From Flavonifractor sp. An82 (GTDB lineage: Bacteria > Bacillota > Clostridia > Oscillospirales > Oscillospiraceae): a stretch of DNA of 64,000 bases. The position numbers were made by a program, and so were the translations under genes. Where the stretch lies: assembly GCF_002159265.1 (NCBI RefSeq), contig NZ_NFHG01000004.1, forward strand, positions 124,001-188,000, read 5' to 3'. This document shows positions 47,871 through 54,972 of the stretch, in pieces; position 1 is the first letter of the stretch, and every line of letters begins with the position of its first letter. The notes under the pieces are model-generated. The model did no database searches. It was given only the letters and a program-made list of their open reading frames with translations, and was not told the origin of the DNA.

Positions 47871-48621
47871 CCTTTGCCACACCAGCCCCCCCTGGCTTGG
47901 AGGCCAGGTCGATGACCAGGCAGCCTGGCTTCAGGTCGCTCAGCTCGGTGAGGCCCAGCACCGGGGCGGGGACGGTGTTGACCACCAGGTCGTAGCCGCA
48001 CAGCCAGCCCGCCAGGTGGTCGGTCTGCTCTCCGCAGTAGCCGCAGCTCTCCGCCCAGGCCAGGTCGGACCACTTGCGGGCGGCCACGCTCACTCTGGCC
48101 CCCAGACCGGCCAGCCGCCGGGCCAGGGCCTTGCCGATGCGGCCAAAGCCGATGACCAGCACCCGGGCCCCGTGGAGGGTGATGGGCAGCTCCTCCAGAG
48201 CGATCTGGATGGCCCCCTCGGCGGTGGGCACCGCATTGGCCACCGCAAGCTCCTCCCGGGCAAAGTAATCCTGCAGGACTAGGCCCCGCTCCGCCGCCAG
48301 GGCGGTGAGGACCGGACCCGCCATGCCCGCGCACACCAGCTGGCCGGGGCGCAGGGGGGCCAGCAGCTCCGCCAGCTGCCGGGGGCGATGGGACAGGGGG
48401 GCATGGAGCAGCCCGCCCTCCTCCTCCGACGGCAGAGGCAGGATCACGCAGTCGGCCAGCTCCGCGCCGGCCGTGTCCTCTTCCATATGGACCCCGGTCA
48501 GAGAGCCGTGGCCCTCCAGGGCCCAGGTATGTACCGTGTGGCCGTCGGCTGCCAGCAGCTGGGCCAGTTCGGCCTGCCGCAGGTCGCCCCCCGCCACCCA
48601 CAGGTTCAATTCATGTCTCAT
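47812..48621 (-). CDS. dpaA: Dipicolinate synthase subunit A, 5' segment (interrupted)
   Basis: NAD(P)-dependent subunit (SpoVFA) of dipicolinate synthase. From the ATG at 48621 (GGAGG upstream) it encodes the N-terminal catalytic part, the Rossmann motif GFGRIGKALARRL near residues 153-165, and ends dpaA sequence at DLASKPGG (47888). The remaining about 25 codons to the stop at 47812 come from the element and are foreign. The true C-terminus lies at 42601-42741. As it stands the protein is truncated; excision would restore 290 aa. Sporulation-specific, mother-cell expression is expected from the family. Confidence 0.92.
   Translation of the reverse strand: MRHELNLWVAGGDLRQAELAQLLAADGHTVHTWALEGHGSLTGVHMEEDTAGAELADCVILPLPSEEEGGLLHAPLSHRPRQLAELLAPLRPGQLVCAGMAGPVLTALAAERGLVLQDYFAREELAVANAVPTAEGAIQIALEELPITLHGARVLVIGFGRIGKALARRLAGLGARVSVAARKWSDLAWAESCGYCGEQTDHLAGWLCGYDLVVNTVPAPVLGLTELSDLKPGCLVIDLASKPGGAGVAKVRAVFPAAPVPSLPDWGRS
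47871..47907 (-). other. Attachment site, dpaA 5' side
   Basis: On the minus strand, dpaA sequence CTCCAAGCCAGGG, core GG (47888-47889), then the element arm GGCTGGTGTGGCAAAGG. Combined with the other site it predicts an uninterrupted target CCAAGCCAGGG-GG-GGTGGACTTTG and a circle junction that is a palindrome of two 18-bp arms around GG. Confidence 0.9.
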
Positions 48622-48690
48622 GGCGCGTGCCCTCCGTTCCCAGTGACTGCTCCATCCTATTCCGCCCGCCGGGAAGGGTGACTGGCCGCC

Positions 48691-48718
48691 TTGACTTTTC
48701 CGCTCCGTAGGCTAATAA
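48691..48718 (+). promoter_or_regulatory. Promoter of the second MATE gene
   Basis: TTGACT (48691-48696) and TAATAA (48713-48718) with a 16-bp spacer, 36 bp before the ATG. Confidence 0.6.
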
Positions 48719-48753
48719 TAAAAAGATATCAGAGAGAGCGGAGATGGAACCCA

Positions 48754-50124
48754 ATGAATCACAATGAGCAGAATCGGCTGACCGAGGGCAGCGTCCCCAG
48801 AAAGATGCTGGCCTTTGCTCTGCCCATCTTTTTGAGCAACCTGTTTCAGCAGATGTACAACGCCGTGGACTCCCTCATCGTGGGCAACTTTATCGGCAGG
48901 GCCGCCTTGGCGGCGGTGAGCTCCTCCAGCAGCATGATTTTGCTGATGGTGGGCTTTATCAACGGCGTGTCTCTGGGCGCGGGGGTGCTTATCGCCCGAT
49001 ATTACGGGGCGGAGGACGACGACAATATGGAACGGGCCATCCACACCACCGTTGCTCTGGGCCTGACGGCAGGCGTGATATTGACGGTGGTAGGGGTGAT
49101 CTTGACTCCCCAGATTTTGAAGTGGATCGGCACTCCCGCCGATGTGATCCAGAACTCCATCCTCTATTTCCGGATCTACTTCTGCGGCTCCTCCGCCGTG
49201 GTGCTCTACAACATGGGGGCCAGCATCCTCCAGTCGGTGGGTGACAGCCGCAGCCCCATGAAGTACCTGATCGCCGCCTCCCTCACCAACGTGGTGCTGG
49301 ACCTGCTCTTCGTGGCGGTGTTCCACATGGGCGTGGGCAGTGCCGCCCTGGCCACCATCCTCAGCCAGTGTCTGGCCGCCTTCCTGGCCTTCCGTAAGCT
49401 GACCCTCACCAAGGCGGGCTACCGGGTGAACTGGCGTCGGGTGCGCTTTGAGGGCCCCACCTTCAAGCAGATCATCACCCTGGGTATCCCCTCCGGCGTG
49501 CAGAGCTCGGTGGTATCCCTGGCCAACGTCATCGTTCAGGCCAACATCAACGCCTTTGAGTCAGCGGCCATGGCGGGCTGCGGCGCCTACAGCCGCATTG
49601 AGGGCTTTGCCTTCCTGCCGGTGACCTGCTTTGCCCTGGCCCTGTCTACCTTTGTGAGCCAGAACGTGGGCGCCCGGAAGTTTGACCGGGTGCGGGCGGG
49701 CATGAAGTTCGGCCTGCTGTGCAGCCCCCTGCTGGCGGAGGCCATCGGTGTGGTCATCTTCATCGCCTCTCCGCTGCTGGTGGCCGCCTTCAACAGCGAA
49801 CCGGAGGTGGTGGCTTTCGGCACCAATTATGCCCGCACGGTGTCCCTGTTCTACTGCCTGCTGGCCTTCTCCCACTGCTGTGCCGGCATCCTGCGGGGCA
49901 TGGGACGGCCCATTGTGCCCATGGCCATCATGCTGGCGGTGTGGTGCGCCCTGCGTATCACCTACATTACCATCACGGTGAGCATCATCCCGGATATCCG
50001 GGTGGTGTACTGGGCCTATCCCCTGACCTGGTCCATCAGCTCGGTGCTCTTCGCCCTCTGCCTGCGGCAGCTGCTGCACCACATGCCGGAGGGGGAGTCC
50101 CAGAACGGACATATCCACATCTGA
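48754..50124 (+). CDS. MATE family efflux transporter (second copy)
   Basis: 456 aa with twelve transmembrane helices in two MatE domains (LTEGSVPRKMLAFALPIFLSNLFQQMYNAVDSLIVGNFIG start, typical of the NorM/DinF-like clostridial MATE group). Not closely similar to the MATE gene at 39071-40390. Probable Na+/drug antiporter; substrate unknown. It lies divergent from dpaA and ends in a GC-rich terminator. Confidence 0.9.
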   Translation: MNHNEQNRLTEGSVPRKMLAFALPIFLSNLFQQMYNAVDSLIVGNFIGRAALAAVSSSSSMILLMVGFINGVSLGAGVLIARYYGAEDDDNMERAIHTTVALGLTAGVILTVVGVILTPQILKWIGTPADVIQNSILYFRIYFCGSSAVVLYNMGASILQSVGDSRSPMKYLIAASLTNVVLDLLFVAVFHMGVGSAALATILSQCLAAFLAFRKLTLTKAGYRVNWRRVRFEGPTFKQIITLGIPSGVQSSVVSLANVIVQANINAFESAAMAGCGAYSRIEGFAFLPVTCFALALSTFVSQNVGARKFDRVRAGMKFGLLCSPLLAEAIGVVIFIASPLLVAAFNSEPEVVAFGTNYARTVSLFYCLLAFSHCCAGILRGMGRPIVPMAIMLAVWCALRITYITITVSIIPDIRVVYWAYPLTWSISSVLFALCLRQLLHHMPEGESQNGHIHI

Positions 50125-50132
50125 GTACAGCG

Positions 50133-50160
50133 CCCCGGCGGGAAACCACCCCGCCGGGGC
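50133..50160 (+). terminator. Terminator of the second MATE gene
   Basis: CCCCGGCGGG / CCCGCCGGGG stem with an AAACCAC loop, followed by CATTCTGTT; the T run is weak. Confidence 0.75.
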
Positions 50161-50226
50161 ATTCTGTTATGGATAAAATTGCAGGGCAAAAGAGGAAGAA
50201 TGGGACGCATTTGTACAGAATTGCGG

Positions 50227-50255
50227 TTGCAATCCGGGGCCGGAGGGGGTATAAT
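50227..50255 (+). promoter_or_regulatory. Promoter of the shikimate operon
   Basis: TTGCAA (50227-50232), a 17-bp spacer and TATAAT (50250-50255). It starts a leader of about 235 nt before aroF that contains a leader peptide gene and an attenuator. Confidence 0.82.
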
Positions 50256-50287
50256 GACTGCAACCTGGAAAAGTGAGGCGCGCAAGT

Positions 50288-50380
50288 ATGTCCAAACGTT
50301 CCCTCACAACTGCATCCTTCCTGTTTTCCTATGGCTGGGCTCGATTTATGAGCGCCGGCTTTTTTGGCATGGGGAAATAA
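50288..50380 (+). CDS. Aromatic-amino-acid leader peptide of the shikimate operon
   Basis: 30 codons from the ATG at 50288 to TAA at 50378. Residues 11-20 read FLFSYGWARF and residues 25-26 FF: five Phe, one Tyr and one Trp in 16 codons. No conserved domain is expected; the role would be ribosome-position sensing of charged aromatic tRNAs. The segment 50348-50356 inside it is complementary to the 5' arm of the terminator downstream. The ribosome binding site is modest (GTGAGG, 9 nt before the ATG). Confidence 0.82.
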   Translation: MSKRSLTTASFLFSYGWARFMSAGFFGMGK

Positions 50381-50437
50381 GAGGATGGAGTGAATGGGTG
50401 GGTCCATAGGACCTGATTACACCTTGTATGTATGACA

Positions 50438-50472
50438 GGGCGCTCATTGATTTCATCAATGGGCGCCCATTT
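50438..50472 (+). terminator. Attenuator terminator before aroF
   Basis: GGGCGC-T-CATTGAT / ATCAATG-G-GCGCCC, a 14-bp stem with a TTC loop followed by ATTTTGTATTT. GGCGCTCAT (50439-50447) of its 5' arm pairs perfectly with ATGAGCGCC (50348-50356) in the leader peptide gene. The two structures exclude each other, as in classical trp/phe attenuators. Confidence 0.82.
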
Positions 50473-50496
50473 TGTATTTGAAAGGAAGCGAGCATC

Positions 50497-51516
50497 ATGG
50501 TAGTTGTTATGAAGCCCGGTACCCGCCAGGCGGATATTGACCAGCTGGTCGGCAAGCTGAAGGAGCAGGGCCTGGAGGTGGGCATCACCAACGGTGTGGG
50601 CTGCACCATTCTGGGCCTGGTGGGCGACACCACCGCCGTGGATATGGACAAGATCTCCATCAATCCCAACGTGGAGCGGGTCATGCGGGTGCAGGAGCCC
50701 TACAAGAAGGCCAACCGCAAGTTCCACCCCGAGGATACCGTGGTCACCGTGGGCAATGCCAAGATCGGCGGCGGCAACTTCTCCGTCATCGCCGGCCCCT
50801 GCTCGGTGGAGAGCGAGGCGCAGATCTGCGCCGTGGCCGAGGACGTGAAGCGCTCCGGCGCGGCCTTGCTGCGGGGCGGCGCCTTCAAGCCCCGCACCTC
50901 CCCCTATTCCTTCCAGGGCATGGGCACCGCCGGGCTGGACCTGCTGATGGAGGCCCGGGCCAAGACCGGCCTGCCCATCGTCACCGAGATCATGGACCCC
51001 CGGATGGCCGACCTCTTCGAGCGGGAGGTGGACGTGGTCCAGGTGGGCGCCCGCAACATGCAGAACTTCGAGCTGCTCAAAGAGGTGGGCAAGATGAGCA
51101 AGCCCATCCTGCTCAAGCGGGGTCTGTCCAACACCTATGAGGAGTGGATCATGTCCGCCGAGTACATCATGGCCTCGGGCAATGAGAACGTGATCCTGTG
51201 CGAGCGGGGCGTGCGTACCTTTGAGACCTACACCCGCAACACCCTGGATGTGTCCGCCATCCCCGCCATCAAGCAGATGAGCCACCTGCCCATCATCGTG
51301 GACCCCTCCCACGCCGCCGGTATGTACTGGATGGTGGAGCCTCTGGCTCTGGCCGCCGTGGCGGCGGGCGCCGACGGCCTCATCATCGAGGTCCACAACG
51401 ATCCCGCCCACGCCAAGTGTGACGGTCAGCAGTCCCTGACGCCCCAGAAGTTCGACGCCCTTATGCACAAGGTGGGGGCTCTGGTTGACCTGGTGGAGAA
51501 GAAGTTGGTAAAATAA
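50497..51516 (+). CDS. aroF: 3-deoxy-7-phosphoheptulonate synthase (DAHP synthase, type I beta)
   Basis: First step of the shikimate pathway: erythrose 4-phosphate plus PEP to DAHP. The 339-aa protein has an N-terminal ferredoxin-like regulatory domain (about residues 1-75), as in the Thermotoga enzyme where it mediates feedback inhibition. A catalytic barrel follows with AGPCSVESE, RGGAFKPRTSPYSFQG, QVGARNMQNFELL and DPSHAAG metal/PEP motifs. First gene of the operon, behind the aromatic leader-peptide attenuator. Two levels of control (attenuation and allosteric) are likely. Confidence 0.96.
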   Translation: MVVVMKPGTRQADIDQLVGKLKEQGLEVGITNGVGCTILGLVGDTTAVDMDKISINPNVERVMRVQEPYKKANRKFHPEDTVVTVGNAKIGGGNFSVIAGPCSVESEAQICAVAEDVKRSGAALLRGGAFKPRTSPYSFQGMGTAGLDLLMEARAKTGLPIVTEIMDPRMADLFEREVDVVQVGARNMQNFELLKEVGKMSKPILLKRGLSNTYEEWIMSAEYIMASGNENVILCERGVRTFETYTRNTLDVSAIPAIKQMSHLPIIVDPSHAAGMYWMVEPLALAAVAAGADGLIIEVHNDPAHAKCDGQQSLTPQKFDALMHKVGALVDLVEKKLVK

Positions 51517-51571
51517 TTTAAGAAGCACACAGTATGACACCCCACGATGCTGTGGAAAGGATGGGACAGCC

Positions 51572-52636
51572 ATGAAGACCCTCACCGTCGCCCTGCCGGG
51601 GCGGGAGTATGATATTATGATTGAACGGGGCCTGCTGGACAAGGCGGGCGAACTGTGCAGGGCTGCTCTGCCCGGAGCCAGCCGCCTTTTTGTGGTCACC
51701 GACAGCAACGTGGCCCCCCTCTATCTGGCCCGGCTGGAGGACAGCCTTACTGCCGCCGGCTTCCGCACCGCCTGCTATACCATTCCCGCCGGGGAGGCCT
51801 CCAAGTGTGCCGGTCAGCTGGCCGCCCTGTGGGAGGCCATGATGGAGGCGGGTCTCACCCGCACCGACGCCGTGGTGGCCCTGGGCGGAGGCGTGGTGGG
51901 GGATCTGGCGGGCTTTGCCGCCGCTACCATCCTGCGGGGGGTGGACTTTGTTCAGATCCCCACCACCCTGCTCTCCCAGGTGGACTCCTCCGTGGGGGGC
52001 AAGGTGGCCATCGACCTCCGGGCGGGCAAGAATCTGGCCGGGGCCTTCTGGCAGCCCAGGCTGGTGATCATGGACCCGGACACCCTGGACACCCTGTCTG
52101 ACGCCACCTTTGCCGACGGCATGGCGGAGGTCATCAAGTACGGCTGTATTCTGGATCAGACCTTCTTCGATTTCCTGGCTGCCCGGCCCGGCCGGGGGGA
52201 GATCATGGCGGAAATCGAACACGTTTTGTATACCTGCTGCAATTTAAAACGGATGGTTGTGGAAGAGGACGAGCGGGACACAGGGGAACGGATGCTCCTC
52301 AACTTCGGCCACACCCTGGGCCACGCCTATGAGAAGGCGGGCAACTATGAGAAATGGACCCACGGTCAGGCGGTGGCCGCCGGTATGGTGCAGGCCGCAA
52401 AGCTGGGGGAGACGCTGGGCATTTCCCCGGCGGGGACGGCGGAGCGCATCGCCGCCCTGCTCACTCCCCTGGGCCTGCCGGTGGACATTCCCTGCACCCA
52501 TGAGGAGTACGCCGCCGCTATCGGCCTGGACAAGAAGGGGGCGGGGGCGGATATCAGTGTGATCCTGCTGGAGCAGATGGGCCATGCCATCCCCCATAAA
52601 ATGCCCAAAGCCGCGCTGCTGGAGGAACTGAAATGA
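51572..52636 (+). CDS. aroB: 3-dehydroquinate synthase
   Basis: 354-aa NAD- and metal-dependent enzyme closing DAHP to 3-dehydroquinate. Conserved blocks: GGGVVGDLAGFAAA, QIPTTLLSQVDSSVGGKVAID and the metal-binding histidines in LNFGHTLGHAYE. The ATG has AAAGGATGGG upstream. Its last codon overlaps the aroA start (ATGA). Confidence 0.96.
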   Translation: MKTLTVALPGREYDIMIERGLLDKAGELCRAALPGASRLFVVTDSNVAPLYLARLEDSLTAAGFRTACYTIPAGEASKCAGQLAALWEAMMEAGLTRTDAVVALGGGVVGDLAGFAAATILRGVDFVQIPTTLLSQVDSSVGGKVAIDLRAGKNLAGAFWQPRLVIMDPDTLDTLSDATFADGMAEVIKYGCILDQTFFDFLAARPGRGEIMAEIEHVLYTCCNLKRMVVEEDERDTGERMLLNFGHTLGHAYEKAGNYEKWTHGQAVAAGMVQAAKLGETLGISPAGTAERIAALLTPLGLPVDIPCTHEEYAAAIGLDKKGAGADISVILLEQMGHAIPHKMPKAALLEELK

Positions 52637-53862
52637 ATGTGACCATTACGCCCACCCTGCTGGCGGGGGCGGTGACTCCGCCCCCCTCCAAGAGCCAGGC
52701 CCACCGGCTCATCATCGCCGCCGCCCTGTCCGACGGCTTCTGCAAGCTGTCCAACGTGGACCTGTCGGAGGATATCCAGGCCACCCTGCGGTGTATGCGC
52801 ACCCTGGACGCCGATGCCTCCGCCGACGGCACCATCATCCGGGGGGCTGACCTGGTGGACGGCCACGAGGAGCCCGCCCCTGAGGTGATGGACTGCGGGG
52901 AGAGCGGCTCCACCCTCCGATTCCTCATTCCGGTGGCGTTGGCCCTCAAGGGAGGCGGAAAGTTCACCGGCCACGGACGGCTGATGGAGCGGCCCCAGGA
53001 ACCCTATTTCGCCCTCTTCCGGGAGAAGGGTATCTTCTATGAGCAGAAGGACGGGGTGCTGACGGTACGGGGCAAGCTGACCCCCGGCGATTACACCCTG
53101 CCGGGCAACGTCTCCTCCCAGTTCATCACCGGCCTGCTGTACGCCCTGCCTCTGCTGGAGGGGGACAGCCGGATCCTGCTCACCACTGACCTGGAGAGCC
53201 GGGGCTATGTGGACATGACGCTGGATGCTCTGGAGCAGTTTGGGGTGAAGGCGGAGTACGATGGAGGGCGCACCTTCCATGTGCCGGGAAATCAGTACTA
53301 CCAGCACCGGGATCTGGCCATTGAGGCCGACTGGTCCAACGCCGCCTTCTGGTACGGGGCGGCCAGCCTGGGCTGCCAGGTGGACATACAGGGGCTCAAC
53401 GCCTATTCCGTCCAGGGGGATATGCGTATCGTACCCTATTACATGAAATTGCAGGGGGAGGGGCCGGTGGACCTGGATGTGAGCCAGTGCCCCGATCTGG
53501 TGCCCCCGTTGGCCGCCATGGCCGCCCTGCGGGCGGGGGAGACCACCCGTATCGTCAATGCCGGGCGGCTGCGCATCAAGGAGAGCGACCGGCTGGCCAC
53601 GGTGACTCAGGTGCTCAACGCCCTGGGAGCCCAGGTGGAGGAGCATGAGGACCATCTGGTGATCCACGGGCGGGAGAAGCTGGCGGGGGGCGTCACCGTC
53701 TCCGGCCATAACGACCACCGTATCGCCATGATGGCAGCCATCGCCGCCATCCGGTGCGAGGGGCCGGTGACCATCACCGGTGCGGAGTGCGTCAAGAAGT
53801 CCTATCCCCGGTTCTGGGAGGATTACCGCAGATTGGGAGGAAAACTGACATGCGACATATGA
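52633..53862 (+). CDS. aroA: 3-phosphoshikimate 1-carboxyvinyltransferase (EPSP synthase)
   Basis: 409-aa two-domain enzyme joining PEP to shikimate 3-phosphate. PPPSKSQAHR carries the shikimate-phosphate-binding Lys/Ser, CGESGSTLRFL is the PEP site, and IKESDRLA and GHNDHRIAM are in the C-terminal domain. The TLRFLIP reading departs from the plant-type NAGTAMRP motif, so it is of the class II type rather than the glyphosate-sensitive class I. It overlaps aroB and aroC. Confidence 0.95.
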   Translation: MNVTITPTLLAGAVTPPPSKSQAHRLIIAAALSDGFCKLSNVDLSEDIQATLRCMRTLDADASADGTIIRGADLVDGHEEPAPEVMDCGESGSTLRFLIPVALALKGGGKFTGHGRLMERPQEPYFALFREKGIFYEQKDGVLTVRGKLTPGDYTLPGNVSSQFITGLLYALPLLEGDSRILLTTDLESRGYVDMTLDALEQFGVKAEYDGGRTFHVPGNQYYQHRDLAIEADWSNAAFWYGAASLGCQVDIQGLNAYSVQGDMRIVPYYMKLQGEGPVDLDVSQCPDLVPPLAAMAALRAGETTRIVNAGRLRIKESDRLATVTQVLNALGAQVEEHEDHLVIHGREKLAGGVTVSGHNDHRIAMMAAIAAIRCEGPVTITGAECVKKSYPRFWEDYRRLGGKLTCDI

Positions 53863-54893
53863 TCTTCGGGGAATCCCACGGCCCCGCTATCGGCGTGGTG
53901 GTGGAGGGGGTGCCAGCCGGACTGGAGCTGGATCTGGAACAGGTGCAGAAGGAGCTGGACCGGCGGAAGCCGGGCCAGGACCCCACCGCCACCGCCCGAA
54001 AGGAGAGCGACCGGGTGGAGGTGCTCTCCGGGGTGTTTGAGGGCAAGACCACCGGGGCTCCCCTGGCCATGGTGATCCGCAACTCCGACCAGCATTCCAA
54101 GGACTACGAATCCATCCGGTATACCCCCCGGCCCAGCCACGGGGATTATGCCGGATTCATCAAGAGCAAGGGCTGCCTGGACTATCGGGGGGGCGGCCAC
54201 TTCTCCGGACGGCTCACCGCGCCCCTGGTGGCGGCGGGGGCGGTGGCCAAGCAGGTGCTGGCCGGTCATGGCGTGAAGGTGGGAGCCCACATCAGCTCCA
54301 TCTACGGCATCTGCGACGCTGCCCTGGAGGACTCGGAGGACCTGGAGGCCGTGGCCGCCAAGTCCTTCCCGGTGCTGGACGACGGCAAGGGGGCGGAGAT
54401 GCGCCAGGCCATTCTGGAGGCCAAGGAGGAGGGGGACAGTGTGGGGGGAGCCATTGAGTGCGCCGTCACCGGCCTGCCCGCCGGGCTGGGGTCCCCGGAC
54501 TTCGGCTGCAACGTGGAGGGCATCTTCTCCCAGTATCTCTTCGCCGTGCCTGCGGTGAAGGGCATTGAGTTCGGCGCCGGTGTGGCCTTCTCCCTCATGC
54601 GGGGCAGCGAGGCCAACGATCCCTTTGCAGTAAAGGACGGCAAGGTGGTCACCAAAACCAACCACGCCGGCGGCGTCAACGGCGGCATCACCAACGGCAT
54701 GCCGGTGACCTTTGAGGTTACCATCCGGCCCACCCCATCCATCTCCCTGCCCCAGGAGAGCGTGGATCTGCGCACCGGGGAAGAGGTGGAGATGGAGATC
54801 AAGGGTCGTCACGATCCCTGTATCGTGCCCCGGGCCGTGCCGGTGATCGAAGCGGCGGCGGCTCTGGCGGCCTGCCAAGTGCTGGGGATTTGA
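53850..54893 (+). CDS. aroC: Chorismate synthase
   Basis: FMNH2-dependent elimination of phosphate from EPSP to chorismate. 347 aa with the family signatures GESHGPAIGVVVEGVPAG, RPSHGDYAG, the DYRGGGHFSGR loop and AGGVNGGITNGMP. The ATG overlaps the aroA 3' end by 13 bp and has GGGAGG upstream. A REP-like hairpin pair follows before pheA. Confidence 0.96.
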   Translation: MRHMIFGESHGPAIGVVVEGVPAGLELDLEQVQKELDRRKPGQDPTATARKESDRVEVLSGVFEGKTTGAPLAMVIRNSDQHSKDYESIRYTPRPSHGDYAGFIKSKGCLDYRGGGHFSGRLTAPLVAAGAVAKQVLAGHGVKVGAHISSIYGICDAALEDSEDLEAVAAKSFPVLDDGKGAEMRQAILEAKEEGDSVGGAIECAVTGLPAGLGSPDFGCNVEGIFSQYLFAVPAVKGIEFGAGVAFSLMRGSEANDPFAVKDGKVVTKTNHAGGVNGGITNGMPVTFEVTIRPTPSISLPQESVDLRTGEEVEMEIKGRHDPCIVPRAVPVIEAAAALAACQVLGI

Positions 54894-54901
54894 GATGTGC
54901 G

Positions 54902-54952
54902 GGCCGATGAGGGCATCGGCCCCTACGTAGGGGCGGGTGCCCACACCCGCCC
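54902..54952. repeat. REP-like double hairpin between aroC and pheA
   Basis: GGCCGATG/CATCGGCC (54902-54921) followed by CCTACGTAGG and GGGCGGGTG/CACCCGCCC (54931-54952). It sits inside the shikimate operon and shares GTAGGGGCGG with the element at 18111-18135. It lacks a T run, so it should not terminate transcription but may stabilise the upstream mRNA. Confidence 0.75.
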
Positions 54953-54972
54953 GCAAAAAGGAGCGAGAGAAC

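Larger units (their letters stand above)
42742..47889. mobile_element. 5,148-bp dpaA-intervening element (skin/vfbin-like)
   Basis: Core-to-core length is 5,148 bp. The ends are inverted copies of GGCTGGTGTGGCAAAGGT next to a GG dinucleotide. It encodes a serine recombinase, a 40-aa protein and thiS-thiF-thiG-thiH-thiE, with no structural, conjugation or replication genes. It interrupts dpaA within the Gly-Gly codons of DLASKPGG, and removal restores the frame exactly. It is packed end to end: the thiE stop touches one arm and the recombinase stop lies outside the other. GC content looks like the host. Confidence 0.92.

Noticed and set aside
42742-47889. Element interpreted as a prophage or conjugative element
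   Set aside because: There are no structural, relaxase, replication or conjugation genes; only recombinase, a 40-aa protein and thi genes fit within the arms.
47624-48601. Long minus-strand frame overlapping dpaA and thiE
   Set aside because: Frame-shifted shadow of dpaA; its low-complexity Gly/Pro/Ala product has no family match. Only its part inside the element matters, as the tail the recombinase would gain in the excised circle.
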